Source: Cryptomeria japonica (Eukaryota; Streptophyta; Pinopsida; Cupressales; Cupressaceae). Taken from it: a stretch of DNA of 64,000 nt. Below the pieces are notes generated by a model that saw nothing but the letters and a program-made list of their open reading frames with translations, was not told the DNA's origin and did not search any database. Location of the stretch: positions 64,001 to 128,000 of the forward strand of contig NW_026729164.1 in NCBI RefSeq assembly GCF_030272615.1, given 5' to 3'. This document shows positions 33,380-45,652 of this stretch, piece by piece (the first letter of the stretch is position 1; each line of letters begins with the position of its first letter). The translations under genes and the position numbers were made by a program.

Positions 33380-33860
33380 GTTTTCTTCCTACATATTCCT
33401 TTCAGAAATGGAAAGATATATTGCATACACGTTTGATTTTGTTTCTTCCTAAGGGACAGATCAGAACCAAGTCCAGGTTCAAGTCGTGTAGCCCACAAAC
33501 TTTCACCGCCCAAAGCCTGATGAACCCACTCTACACGACAGACCAGAACCAAGTCCAGGTTCAGAAATGGAAAGATATATTGCATACATTAATCCGTCTT
33601 ATACCTAATGTGAATCAACCCCTCCCTACTAGGAACCATGCCTAATGTGAATCAACCCCTCCCTACTAGGACCCTGTAAACAAGGATAAGACATAAGAAC
33701 CATTTGGAAACAGTATGCATGATATGCCACTGAACAATTTGTGAGAACCAAGTCCAGGTCCAAGTCGTGCAGCCCATAACACGGCATACATAAATCCGTC
33801 AATGTGAATCCACTACACTTCACCTCAATCTGTCTAATACGACTGACTCAGATGCAACAA
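33380..33860. repeat. patchwork of short local duplications
   Basis: CAGAAATGGAAAGATATATT (then GCATAC) occurs at 33,403 and 33,562. TAATGTGAATCAACCCCTCC (then CTACTAGGA) occurs at 33,607 and 33,642. AGAACCAAGTCCAGGT... occurs at 33,463, 33,545 and 33,743 and also at 12,682 in G1. The copies abut each other without transposon ends. Confidence 0.7.
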
Positions 33861-33869
33861 CATTAGGAC

Positions 33870-35010
33870 TGACTGTTCGTGTATGAATCCTATAGTTGTT
33901 AGACTCATGTATGAATCTATCTTCTTTTTGGTTTGAAGGACTTTTAATGAACACGTGTAAAATTATTGGCTATTTGACGTTCATTTCATTGAAATTGTAG
34001 TATTGTTGAAAGAAAATATGAGTGAAGCGTCAATGTAGATGTTAATGAAGTGTTTATGTATATGTTAATCAACTTTTCAATTTGTTAAATGATTATTTGA
34101 AATTGACTGTTTGGTTCAAATAAAATAAATTTGTGGTATTGTTGTTTCAGTTGTCAAATCAGTTGTAAACAAATACGTTAAGAAAATAGGGTTTATAAGA
34201 AATTAGATGTAAATGAAGTGTTAAATTTGTCAATTGATTAATTGACTGCTTGACTTATATTCAAATAAAACGGTAGCATTGTTAGATCAATGGTCAAATC
34301 AGCTGCATCTAATTATGCTTACAAACTAAGCTTTATTTTTTAAAATTATAGATATTTGTGAAAAAGAAATTATTGAACCAATTGTCTTACAAATATGGGT
34401 GAAAGTGTTAATACATGATACTGAAAAAAGTTAAGATGAAGATGAATTGCAAATTTGTCAATTGACTAATGGACTCTTTGACTTTGACTTTGACATTGAC
34501 ATGACATTTAATTTAAACCAAATAAAACTGTAATATTATTGCATCAATAATCAAATTAATTACAAATAATTATACCAAAAAAATTTAAATATTACCTTAA
34601 AATCAAAAGATACCTTGTTTACATTTCTATGAAACCATTGAACTTATATCAAATTCGTTTACCTAATGAGATTATTAAATGTAGGAAAAACTAGGTTTCA
34701 AATTACCTTGCAGCCATATTAATGTATCGAAGCTTCAATAATAAGACATTCCTTGGCTCGGTTGTAAGCTTACTAAGGGGATTGGATCTCTGAATCAATC
34801 TCCTTTTCAATAAAAAAAAATTTAATTTATATTATTTTTTATTCTATTTTGTTCGATGATAGATCTTAAGGGAATGACAATGTGCTTTCAGATCAGTATT
34901 TCTATATGGTGATTCATTTTCTATTAGTCCCATAAAGATTTAGTAGAGTCTTCAGTATGATTTTTAATTATATTCTTCACTTTAATTGATCAAATGAACA
35001 AGTAACTAAT
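33870..35010. other. ORF-less paralog of the 13.3-kb ORF region (G2)
   Basis: It aligns first with 44,870-45,000 (GTGAATCTAGCTTCTTTGCT against GTATGAATCTATCTTC), then with 12,818-13,160, then jumps near 34,725-34,745 to the equivalent of about 14,560 and follows it to about 14,790. The whole ORF interval with its TATA candidate is absent across a junction of about 20 bases. No coding capacity remains. Confidence 0.6.
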
Positions 35011-35049
35011 AGAGTTTGATATATGGCCAACATTTATTTAATATTTTTC

Positions 35050-35640
35050 CTAACAAAGGTGCACACTGGTTGACACTGATAGAGAATGAAGAATTGAATA
35101 GACAAGTGTAGGAGTTGTTGACGAAAGGTTTGATCAGGGAAAGTTTGAGCCCTTGTGCAGTACCAGCAATATTAGCACCTAAGAAGAATGGAGAATGGAG
35201 AATGTTTACTGATTCAAGAGCAATAAACAAGATCACAGTGAAATACCGATTTCCTTTGCCTAGGATGGATGACATAATGGACTGCTTGAGTGGATCAAAA
35301 TACTTTACAAAGATAGATTTTTAGAGTGGATATCATCAGATCAGGATCAGAGAAGGTGATGAGTGGAAGACAAAATTTAAGACAAATGAAGGACTGTATG
35401 AATGGTTGGTGATGCCCTTTGGATTGACTAATGCATCGAGTACTTTTCACACTGCTAATCAATGGGGTATTGAAGAAATTCTTGGGTAAGTTTGTTATTG
35501 TGTATCTAAATAACATTCTGATTTTCTATAAGACAAAAGAGGAGCATTTGTTGCAGTTAAGACAAGTTTTGCATAGATTGAGAGAGGAGAAGTTGCTGAT
35601 CAATATTGAAAGAAGCGTGCTTTCATGAAGGATGAATTAG
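35050..35640 (+). pseudogene. Ty3/gypsy reverse transcriptase fragment
   Basis: The order of motifs is that of gypsy [129 protein letters not shown]. Stops occur after DRQV-like residues near 35,108 and in DF*SGYH near 35,322, and a frameshift follows STFH near 35,448. The catalytic YLDD has become YLNN. It is cut on the right by the reverse-strand copia block. It lies in the same orientation as the gypsy-type LTR at 39,926 and may be part of that element. Confidence 0.9.
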
Positions 35641-35659
35641 TACCTTTTCCTTCAAGAAT

Positions 35660-36052
35660 TTACACCTTATAGAAATTGTACCTTATAGAAATGTGTTTTG
35701 ATTTGGAATGAAATACCAAATTCTTTGACATATCAATAGTAGCAGTATTATCATAGTGAATAACAATAGGCTCATCATAACTTATCCTTATATCTTTTAG
35801 CATTTGTTTCATCCATAAAATTTGAGTACAATTGGTAGCAGCAGCTACATATTCCGCTTCAGCAGTAGATAATGAAGTACATGATTGTTTCCTTCTAAGC
35901 CATGATACCAACTTATTCCCAAGAAATAATGCACCACCGATAGTGCTCTTCCTATCATCCACATCTGATACCCAATCAGAATCTATATATGCTGATAATC
36001 TAAAGTCATCATTCTCTGGATACCATAACCCGAGGTCTATTGTACTTGCCAA
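35660..36052 (-). pseudogene. copia RNase H domain
   Basis: 130 codons: AYIDSDWVSDVDDRKSTIGG, LVSWLRRKQSCTSLSTAEAE, YVAAATNCTQILWMKQ and VIHYDNTATIDMSKN. Asp and Glu positions of the RNase H core are present (D in YIDSDW, E in TAEAEY, D in HYDN). It ends KHISIRYNFYKV, where the family has a His (RYHF). Confidence 0.9.
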
Positions 36053-36100
36053 ATACTTGAATATCCTCTTAACAACAATATCATGAGTTTCTCTAGGATC

Positions 36101-36307
36101 TTACTGAAATCTAGAGGCAATACAAACAACATTCATAATATCAGGTCTATCCTGAGTTAAGTACATTAGTCCACCAATCATTGATTTGTATCTACTTGGA
36201 TTCACTTTAGGGGATTCATCATCCTTTGACAATTTACAACTGGTTATTATAGGAGTATCGACATGTTTGTAATTCTCAAGTCCAAATTTCTTAGGTAACT
36301 CCTTCAC
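36101..36307 (-). pseudogene. copia RT C-terminal segment
   Basis: 68 codons: ELPKKFGLENYKHVDTPIIT ... MIGGLMYLTQDRPDIMNVV, the segment between the RT catalytic part and RNase H. Confidence 0.85.
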
Positions 36308-36448
36308 ATACTTAGTTTGACAAATGAAAATACCTTTATCAGTCTGAGTAAACTACAAACCTAAGAAAAATTTCATCTCACCAATCATAGACATTTCAAA
36401 TTCATTCTTCATATCATCAACAAATTTCATACATAGACTATCTTCTCC

Positions 36449-36727
36449 TCAAAAAATGATATCCACAAAGACTTCAATGATTAGTATGTCATCATGCTCA
36501 ATTTTGTAATATAGGTTACTATCAGCATTACCTTGGCTAAAACCAAGCTTAGAAGGATATTTGTCCAATCTAGTATGCCATGCCCTAGGGGCTTGTTTTA
36601 GTCCATATAAAGCTTTCTTCAATCTGCAAACCATGTCCATGTCTTCTGATAAAGAAAATCCATCAGGTTGCTCAATGTAGACTTCCTCTTCAAGATATCC
36701 ATTCAGAAATGCGCATTTAACATCCAT
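36449..36727 (-). pseudogene. copia RT catalytic segment, active site damaged
   Basis: 92 codons: [20 protein letters not shown] and [20 protein letters not shown] are classic copia RT motifs. The YVDDIIF box reads VFVDIIF, one Asp codon missing, and a stop follows immediately. Confidence 0.9.
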
Positions 36728-37368
36728 CTGATATACTTTGTAGTTCTTGTGTGTGACATAAGCAAGAAAAAGTCTTACCGCTTCAATTCTTGCAACCGGG
36801 GCATAAGTCTCACCATAATCAACTCCTTCTTCCTGTGAATAACCTTTTCAAGACAATATAGCCTTGTTCCTCACAATTTGACCTTCCTCATTCAATTTAT
36901 TCATGTAACCCATTTAGTTCCAATAATGTTCTTGTATTTAGGTCTAGGAACTAGTTCCCATGTCTTATTCTTTTCAATCTAATATAATTCTTCTTCCATT
37001 GCTTTTATCCAATTTTCATCTTTACTTTCTTCAATAAATGATTCTGGTTAAATTTGAGAAATCAAACATACCTCTTCAGTAGCTAGCCTTCTCCTAGTCA
37101 TCACACCTTTGCTTTTATCTCCAATTATTTGATCTTCAGAATGATTTAGTTTCACATACCTAGGAGTCTTTTAATTTTCCTGATTTACTAACTCTTTCTA
37201 TTGTTCCACTGTCACAATTGAGTTTTCTGATGTTACCGGAGTGTTAGGTTCACTATTTTGAGCAGCTTCATGCATTACTGGTTTAGGTCTGATAAATTCA
37301 TCTTCCGGTCCACAATCATATGATCTGATCTGATTACTGCCATGTTCATTCACCTTGACATTTATACT

Positions 37369-38249
37369 CTATGTTATCCTATTCAATATTTTGTTATAAC
37401 ATCTATATTCTTTTGTCTTGGTAGAATAACCCAAAAATATTCCTTCATCACTTCTAGGATCAAATTTTCCCAATGCATCATCTCTTCTAATGTAACATTT
37501 ACTTCCAAAAATTCTGAAATATCTGACAGTAGGAGTGACCAATCCATAATTCATAAGGAGTCTTATCAGTATCATCTTTTATGTGTACTCTATTGAAAGT
37601 CTATACAACTGTATGGACAGCTTCCCTCCAATAAATATCAAACAATTTAGCTTCTATCATCATATTCCTTGCCACATCCAGTATGGTTATGTTCTTCATT
37701 TCCATCAATCCATTCCGCTATGGAGTCCTAGATGCAGAAAGTTGTCTTCTGATTCCATTCTTCTCACAAAAGTTGTTGAATTTTATCGGATGTAAACTCA
37801 CCACCTTGATCTGATCTCAAACACTTTATCTTCAATCATGTCTCAGTCTCAACCATAGTTTTAAAGATTTTGAATTTCTCAAAAGCTTCAGATTTTGCTT
37901 TCAAAAATGCTACCCACATCATTCTAGAATAATCATCAATAAGTAACATAAAGTATATGTCAACTTGAAAACTTTTATTTGTTGTTGGTCCACACATATC
38001 AGTATAAATAAGATCAAGAATTTCATTGGATTTATCATGTATGCTTCTAAAAGAAGTTATGACTTCCTTACCCATTTGACATTCTCTACATACTAGATTA
38101 TGAGGTTTGACAATTTTGGGAAAATCTCTGACAACCTGTGTTGAATTGATCTTCACTATGCAATCAAAATTTACATGACACATCTTCTTATGCCATAACC
38201 AACTTTCATCAATCTGAGCAATCAAGCAAGCTTTCTCACTAGAGTTCAA
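37369..38249 (-). pseudogene. copia integrase region
   Basis: 37,836-38,249 carries the HHCC zinc finger (LWHKKMCHVNF ... CRECQMGK) and the start of the DDE core (LIYTDMCGP, FMLLIDDYSRMMWVAF). 37,369-37,575 carries the downstream FRIFGSKCYIRRDDALGKFD and DEGIFLGYSTKTKEYRCYN. Frameshifts separate the pieces. Confidence 0.9.
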
Positions 38250-38841
38250 AGGAAAGATGTTCCATTGGTCTGGGTTCCAGAAGCAATTTCCAATCTAGAT
38301 CTATTGATGATCTTACATTTCTCATCCTTGAATTGTAAATGAAATTCTCTATCCACCATTTGACCTCCACCTAAAAGATTATGCCTTAAGCCTTCAACAT
38401 GATAAACATTATCAATGTTTGTCTTACCATCCATTGATATTTTTTCCTTGCCTTTGATTCTACATGCCTTGTTGTCTCCAAATTTGACTTTAATCCACCA
38501 TCAAATTCTTGTAGTGATAGAAATTTTCTCTTGTCACTAGTCATGTGATGTGAGCATCCACTGTCTATAACCCATTCATCCTTTTCTTCAATGTTAGCAG
38601 CTAAATCCTTTTCCTTAGTATGAGTTATTTAAATGGCAGGTTTCAAAGGATCATCCTTGATAGCAATGAAAACCGATTCCTTACCGGAGGCAGCTCCATT
38701 ACCAGTTCTACTCACAAGTTCATCATCATCATCATTAGTAATACCAAAACCATCATCACCAACATAATAGCATGATTTATCCTTATTCCTTCTTAATCTA
38801 GGTATGTTCTGATATTTTGGATTAAGCTTATAACTCTTCAC
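38246..38841 (-). pseudogene. copia Gag C-terminus to pre-integrase
   Basis: 38,629-38,841 (70 codons) follows the zinc knuckle and has no domain of its own. 38,246-38,434 (62 codons) carries NVYHVEGLRHNLLGGGQMVD, matching the pre-integrase motif V.YVEGL.HNLLS.SQ. The protease motif is not clearly visible between them. Confidence 0.75.
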
Positions 38842-38941
38842 AAATATTTTATGATTCCTAGTAGCTCTTCCAGAGTATCTAGAAGCAAAATGACCAATCT
38901 TATTGCATGAAAAACATTTAAATGGGACTTTTCCTTCATAC

Positions 38942-39775
38942 TGTTAAAGTAGCATCTCCTAATGCTTGATACAGTTTCGGTTAAGCAGAGATGTCTACCC
39001 TACAATACAAAAACCTTCACCGAATGATATGTCACTTATTCACACATAAACCTTCCTCTGATAATGCAGACATAGCCATCAATCCCATCCATGTATCGAT
39101 ATACAAATTACATGAATAAGTCACCTATAAATACAGATCATCAACCTTACTGACAAGATTGACAAACCCCATAAACCAATAATAATAAAAATTATATTAC
39201 ATGGTATCACAAGACCAATATTATGATTTACATTCCATAGCATGGACCTAAATCAAGTAACCAAACAATTCCATCCGCCAGAAATTCTGCTAAGACCAAA
39301 ATCCAACAGGCTTCACCAGCCGATAGAAACCCTTAGTAAAGTAACACAAAAATTCTAACCAGATCCAAATAGGACCACCATAACAGCATGCCAACCAAAG
39401 AAAAGTCACCAAACACTTGGAAAATGATCAAGAAACACCTTTAGCATGATAGAAACTAATTCCATCAGGTGAACCAAAATTGACTGACCAAAACACCAAA
39501 TATGTCTTATTAGTAAAGCTAACTAGCACTAGGAAATACCAACCAGGAACATAATAAATAGTTACCAGAGCACCAAAACATGAACAAACAGAATATGGAA
39601 AATAGATAACCATCCAGAGTAAGCATCCAAAACCAATTCTAGATATTTGATCATATTGGATTAGAAGCATAGCCAAAACCAAGATGATCACCAAGACTAA
39701 CCGGGATAGCCTCCAATGGGGATACAGTGTTGACATCAATGACAACACTTAACCAAATCCACCATTTTGCCAACA
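38942..39775 (-). mobile_element. 834-bp LTR-like block on the reverse strand
   Basis: On the reverse strand it starts TGTTGGCAAAATGGTGGATT and ends GCTACTTTAACA (TG...CA), with a TATA-like CTGTATTTATAGG near 39,130. It directly abuts the zinc-knuckle coding sequence, with no primer site and no Gag N-terminus between. Its outer end coincides with the first base of homology to copy A (39,776). The flanks CATAC and TTAAG are not a target duplication. Confidence 0.65.
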
Positions 39776-39925
39776 TTAAGATCCTAATATTGGGGGCATG
39801 GCTTCTCGAAAATAGTAGTGTCTTATCTCCTTGTGATCTTGTTCCTAATTGCTCCTCGCTTTCATCATTCTAATTTACCACAAGTATTTACGTAGGCTCA
39901 GACTCCCGTTAAAGTGGGGGTTGAA
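39776..39925 (+). mobile_element. gypsy-type element, 3' internal end (copy B)
   Basis: It matches copy A from about 1,335 to 1,483 and ends in AAAGTGGGGGTTGAA, the polypurine tract. It is cut on the left by the LTR-like block. Confidence 0.65.
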
Positions 39926-42083
39926 TGTAGCATCATAAATTATAACCCATATAATTTACACCTTATGTTTATGTTCCTACTTTAGCATGTCCTATCTCCA
40001 TACACTCTCTAGGTTTTTTTTCACTTCCTTCTCCAACTCTGATGTTATGAACACCATTTGGTGGACCCCATATTGAAGGTCCCTTCCCCATTTCCCTTTG
40101 TATTGGTCTTGTTTGCTAGAGGAATAGGGCATGGATCACCTTGGTTTGGACCAAGGCACCCCAAAATGCTTTGGTCCCCATTAAACACGCCTCAATTTGA
40201 ACTAGGGTAGGCCCTTTATCTCCCCGATAGATTTTGGTCCCCATGCCTCAATTTGACCATTGGAGGTCAACCTAATCGGTAATTTACATAGGGAATCCTA
40301 TATGAATACATCCTATCAATTAATTTTAACCTTGATATAAACAAACTATCCATAATATTCATGCATTCATGAATTATTCACCATCAAGCATTTTCAAAGA
40401 TTCAAGGTTGCATTTCATCATTTAAGCACTGTAGAGAAAAGTTACATCAATATTCATGCAAGCATGTGTGTGTTATTATGTTTTCATGTTCATATGTATG
40501 TCTTGCAATTACGTTTAAGATATGTGATTACATTGAAAGAGCATTGCATCATCAATCCTTCTATCAACCATTGCAAACATGAGGTATATCTCCTTAGCAC
40601 TTTCATATTTGCATTGTTTTATTCAAGGTTAATTCCTATTTCATGGTTTGACCTAAGGCAAACCCCTATCCACAATATTCTTCCTCTCTTTTGGTGTACA
40701 TGGAACAGATATAGGAGGTGTACTCTATGATTTCGATAGAGTCGACAATGGCAAATGGGTTTAGCTTTTGATGGAGGAAAATTTGGAGGACTAAGATAGA
40801 TTTGTACTACCTAGTCCTGAAAAATCAGGCCAAACTTCTGGGAATAGGTTCTAAATCTCTTTTTTTTCCCAAATACAAGTCTGTGGCTCTATGGGAAATC
40901 TGTAGACTTACCATTCCTTAAATTACTTCAATTGTTCCTTATTTTTCCCTAATTTACAATTATCAATCCACTTCAACCTTGGAAAGAGGAAAACCCTAAA
41001 ACCTAACCCCCAAGTGAAACTAATCGGACTTTTAGCCCTTTCCTTATTTAGATTATGGCTAGATCTATTAGGGTCACACCTCTTTGCATATGTTTTGGTT
41101 AATTTGGTATTTTTTTGTACTTTTATTATCTTAATTAAAATCCTAATTCTTAAATTACACTATTAAAGTTATCTTATCACATCAAGAATCAAACATTCTC
41201 AATCATTCAAGGCAACATTTTATCCAACCATATTCTTCAAGCATCATGGAGAAAATCACATAAACTTTCATGAAATCATATTTTCATGTTTGGTTCTTCT
41301 ATGTGTTGTCATGCTATTACATCAACATTTATGATCACATATAAAGAGAATTGCATCATCAACGCATATCAATCGTTTCAGATTTGAGGTATATCATCTA
41401 ACATTTATTTTAGAATTTGCATTTCCTATTTCAATAAGATTCAAGGTTAATTCCTAAACTACGGTTTGACTTAAGGCAAATCCACATCAAAAAACACTAT
41501 TTCCTCCTTTGTGTGTGCAATAAATTGATTCAAGAGTTGTGATTGAAGAAGTTGATAGAGTAGATGGAGACAATCAAACTTTTTAGATTTTGAAGTATTC
41601 AAAAGTGGAGGACCAAGTCAGTCAAAACCTCCTAATCCCAAGAATTTTTGACAAGTTTTTGACAATAGATTTTGTGTGTCATCATGATTTGAAAAATATT
41701 CATTTAGTTTACTCCCAATATTTGTAGGATCAGGTTGATCTACACCTCCTGGTCTTGATAATTCCACCTAAACTTTCCATCTGAGGTTTTTATTTGCTTT
41801 GTATCCTCATATCCAAGTTTGTAGTTCTACATGATGTCTAGAACTTATTATTACTGTTATTTTGTGTCAAATTCTCACAGTTTATCCTAGATCTAGCATT
41901 ACAATTCAAACCTAATTCAAACTCAATTTCAACTCAAACAAATGAGGAACTAATCTAATATGTATTTAGCCCCTTTAGGATTGGAACAATCAAATTTGAT
42001 TTCCTCCTTTAATGTTTGATGGTTTTATGAAATTAGTGGCTTTATTAACCTAGTTGGTGAAGTCTTAATTTCACCACCTTACA
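39926..42083 (+). mobile_element. long 3' LTR (~2.16 kb), gypsy-type, copy B
   Basis: Duplicate of 1,484-3,599 with the same ends (TGTAGCATC...CACCTTACA) and the same internal tandem duplication. Small differences include an extra block near 40,500-40,535. Confidence 0.65.
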
Positions 42084-42139
42084 CATCTGCAAGTGTGGTT
42101 GGAAGTCACAATCATCTAACAATTTGTATGAGACCATAT
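42084..42139 (+). pseudogene. copia remnant R1, left piece (B)
   Basis: Duplicate of 3,600-3,655. It continues after the nested element at 43,783. Confidence 0.55.
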
Positions 42140-43782
42140 TGTTGGATTAAATATTATTTACTCATGCTTAAGTCCAACTTAGGCATTTATCATATAATAC
42201 TTTTAGTTGCATTTAATGGTTTTAGTTGCATAGTTGTCAGTAGTAGGTTTGTACCTACCCTTGCATGCTATTAAGACACTTGCTCACATCTAGTGTTCTA
42301 TTCTCTCATGCTCTTTCCTATTTAAGAAAGGCTATTTTATATTGTAATTCATCCCAGTAATAACATTTATCTTTCCTAGTGAAATCCATGTGTGTGTGTG
42401 GAAGCTATTCTAGTCATGATCCTTGGTTGGGAGCATCACTCCAACATGGTATCAGAGAAATTTGGCATGCTTTTCTTTTTTATATGAGACATTCACAAAA
42501 CCTTGTTGAGATCCTATCTAGGCTTGACTATGTAATTATTTCTACATTTATTCATAGGAGATTCATTGTTGGTGATTGATTTTTTTTAAGAAATTTAATA
42601 TTTCGCCTTATTTTATTGGTTGCATTAGTTATTTGGTGGTCATTTGTATTTTGTGAGGTGACTTCATTCATCAAACCGATTTCATTTCTTTGGTTTGGCT
42701 AAATATTAGCACATAGTGAATATCATATTGGTGGCCCTTTCCTTTTCAAAGTGTAGATCTAGCTCTTTATGTAGATTAAGCTTCATTTCAATGAGTCAAC
42801 CTATGATCAAACCCAATTGAGAGCCTCTATTTCTTTGATTGACCATTGTACCTAGGTCACATGTTTTTACAAAACAGTGATGGGCAAACTTTATATTATT
42901 GTATGTATGTCAAATCATCATTTGGTGGCAACCTATCTTTCTTTATTGTTTATGTCCATTTTATTTCTTACTCGACTTCAATTTTCTTGAAGATTATTGG
43001 TGATCAAGATTCATTTCCAGTACATCCAATTTAGGTGTATTGGATTAGGTTGTTCATAATGGGTTTATAAACTATATTCTGAGATCTATACATAGTTTTG
43101 TTTCTTCCCAAGGAGAGACAAGTGATTTGTAAGCATTAGATCTTGTTTTGTCTTCAAACACTTACCATTCTTGTAGGAGATTATTCAATGTGGGGGGCTA
43201 CATAGTCTCTCGGTTTTCCTCCTATGGGGAGTTATTGGTTGGATTCTGATGATGGATTTAGTTCTTAGGGGTATTGCTATTGAATCTAATACTTTATTCC
43301 TCACTTGTATATGATTTGCATTATCTCTTTTTTGGAGAGGATTTTGTCCCACATGGTTTTCTCCTTTTCTCTATTTGTAAGAGATTAGTTGCATGATTAA
43401 TTGTGAATGAGTACCTAACATGGCCTAGTTATTAGGACCCATATATTGCATCATCATGGCATGTTGCATTTATCATAACAATTCTTCTCCGGAAGTTGTA
43501 CTAAAGGGGAGGTGGACGAGTAAATATTATTTATCATTTAATAATTTTAGTTGCATTTAATGTTTGTGTCCAACTAGTTGATGGTAGTTGGTTCTTACCT
43601 ACCCCTGTATCCTCTTGAGATACTGTTTCACATATTGTGTTCTCTTCTCTCACGCTCTTGTATATTGTAAATTGTAAGTTATCTCAACAATATAATTTAT
43701 CTTTCATAGTGAAATATTTATCCCTCTATTTCTATGGAAATTATTACAATCGTGATCTTGGAGTGGGAGCATCTCTCCAACA
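42140..43782 (+). mobile_element. non-autonomous copia-like LTR element, copy B
   Basis: LTRs at 42,140-42,446 and 43,517-43,782, primer site TGGTATCAGAG at 42,447 and polypurine tract AAAGGGGAGGTGG. The 3' LTR start has changed from TG to CG. Flanks are CATAT and AGTGC. It sits at the same place as the copy-A element, so it was present before the duplication. Confidence 0.8.
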
Positions 43783-44170
43783 AGTGCATTTCCCAATTAG
43801 TGGGATTTCTAAGTATGTTTATGCAAAAGCCAAGGAACAACTATTGGACACAAGTGAAAAAAGTATTTAGGTACTTGAATGGAACTTTGAATTATTGTTT
43901 TATTCACCATGGTACTAATAATGTGAGACAAGTGTTAATTATATACATATATTTGTAGATTCTAACTAATATAGAGATTTGATAACTCAAGGTCAACCAG
44001 TGGTACCTTTATTTCTATTTGGAGAAGCAATTGTTGTGCTATACATAATTGAAGAAAAATGTATTGCCACAATACATGATTGTAAATATGTAGTGTTGTT
44101 AGAGAGGTTGAGTGGCATTATCTATTTTAAGATTCATATAATGGTGAAATATGATTCATAAAGTTTAACT
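43783..44170 (+). pseudogene. copia RT/RNase H remnant R1, right piece (B)
   Basis: Better preserved than copy A: frames include FLSMFMQKPRNNYWTQVKKV and FRYLNGTLNYC, then ITQGQPVVPLFLFGEAIVVL at 43,979. These match the copia RT C-terminus and RNase H start. Frameshifts remain. Confidence 0.65.
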
Positions 44171-45040
44171 TAATTAGAAATAAACATTGTTTACGATGCT
44201 TGAACCAAACACATTGATGTCCTATATTGTTTTTTTAGAGAGATAGTTGAGAGTAGGAAAGATTAAATATATAAATTATACATTAAAGTAAATTTATTTG
44301 TTTCTTTGACTATACTCATTAAGTATTGTTAAATTCATATGGTGTAGCAATAAGATAGTCTTCTTATATTCATAAACATGATGTTATTTTTTTGGTTCAT
44401 ATAGAACAAATTTTCCTATAGTAAATATTAAGTGATATATTCTTTACACTTGTCTGGTATTCACCTAAAAAGTGTTCGTATAGGATGAGTTTGCATACAA
44501 AAATGTAACGTGGTAAATTATAGCATGTTTCAAATGTTTCAATATAAGATTCACATCAAATCCCATGTGTTGATGTTGTCCTACAGTGTTACATGTTTTG
44601 GGTTATGTTGTAGTGATGATTGAAAGTCTTTTAGACAACTCAAAACTTCATATGGAAAACATTATTTAAAAAAAAAAAAGAGTGATACAAAAACACATGA
44701 ACTTTTTGAGTACATGTGTACCATAACCCAAGGGTAGGACAACATTCTAGAAATTGACATAAATTGTTACAAGTAGTCAAGACTAAATTGATGTTTACAT
44801 GGGCTACCACAAGTGTTGAGTTTTTACACAAGGAGTTTTTACACCCGCTGAACCGTATCGCTATTAGATTCATATGTGTGAATCTAGCTTCTTTGCTGAT
44901 TTTAAGGAAATTTAATGAACATATGTAAAATTGTTATTGGCTGTTTGACATTCAATTAACTGAAATTGTCTTATTGTTGAAAGAAAATAGGAATCAATAA
45001 AATTTCTATTGAATTAATAGTTTTCTTTCAAGTTGGTATA
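44171..45040. other. R1 tail and junction to G1 (B)
   Basis: No gene is seen. Homology with copy A ends at GTTGAG (44,820), close to where the 5.87-kb element sits in A. A local duplication of GAGTTTTTACAC (44,818 and 44,834) follows. 44,870-45,000 then matches 33,900-34,020 of G2 rather than copy A. G1 homology resumes near 45,040. Confidence 0.55.
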
Positions 45041-45453
45041 TCTGTTACAAAAGTATAAGTCACAATGCTTACTCGTGTAGCCTCAATAATGATGAAAAAG
45101 AATGTATACATGAAGTGTGAAATTTGTCAATTGACTAATTGATTGCTTGACTTAGAATCAAATAAAGAGGTAGTTTTGTTAGATCAATGGTCAAATCAGC
45201 TTGTCTTTAAAACTATAGATATTTTGTTGAAATTTCTATTGAACCAATGATCTTCAACAAATTTCTTTTGTTATAAATGTATGATAAAAAACGTCAATGG
45301 CACTCTTAATGCGTGATATAGGAAAAAGTTAAAAGAAAATTAATTGCAAATTTGTCAATTGACTAATTGACTCTAACTTTGACTTTGACATTAAGTTTAA
45401 ACCATATCAAACCCTAATATTATTGTATAGGAGCATAAACAATAAGTAATTTC
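45041..45453. other. 5' flank of the ORF pseudogene (B)
   Basis: Matches 12,745-13,165. No gene is seen. A TATA-like TTTATATATATAG lies near 45,461. Confidence 0.5.
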
Positions 45454-45652
45454 TTGTTTCTCTTTATATATATAGAACTCTCAATATCCTTAGATATTGC
45501 AGCACAAAATCATGGCCACCTTCTTTGGGCTTCTGAGTTCAAGGGGCTTTTTGTGGGTGTAGCTGGGAATTTTTATATGGCAAGCCATAAGACCCATTGC
45601 CACAATGAGATTACCCTGGGCTTTGCTAAGCACAGGTATCTATAAGATATTC

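Larger units (their letters stand above)
35655..38940 (-). pseudogene. decayed Ty1/copia gag-pol on the reverse strand
   Basis: Read from right to left the order is zinc knuckle, protease/pre-integrase, integrase, RT, RNase H, as in Ty1/copia. There are stops or frameshifts between all domains. The zinc knuckle near 38,880-38,925 reads CFSCNKIGHFASRY, with the fourth Cys changed to Tyr. The N-terminal Gag, the primer site and the 3' LTR are not seen. It is absent from copy A, so it inserted after or outside the duplicated segment. Confidence 0.9.

Noticed and set aside
38942-39210. A forward-strand copia LTR (TGTTAAAG...TTACA) with primer site TGGTATCACAAG at 39,200
   Set aside because: The same bases are better explained as part of the reverse-strand 834-bp block starting TGTTGGCAAAATGG; no forward gag follows.
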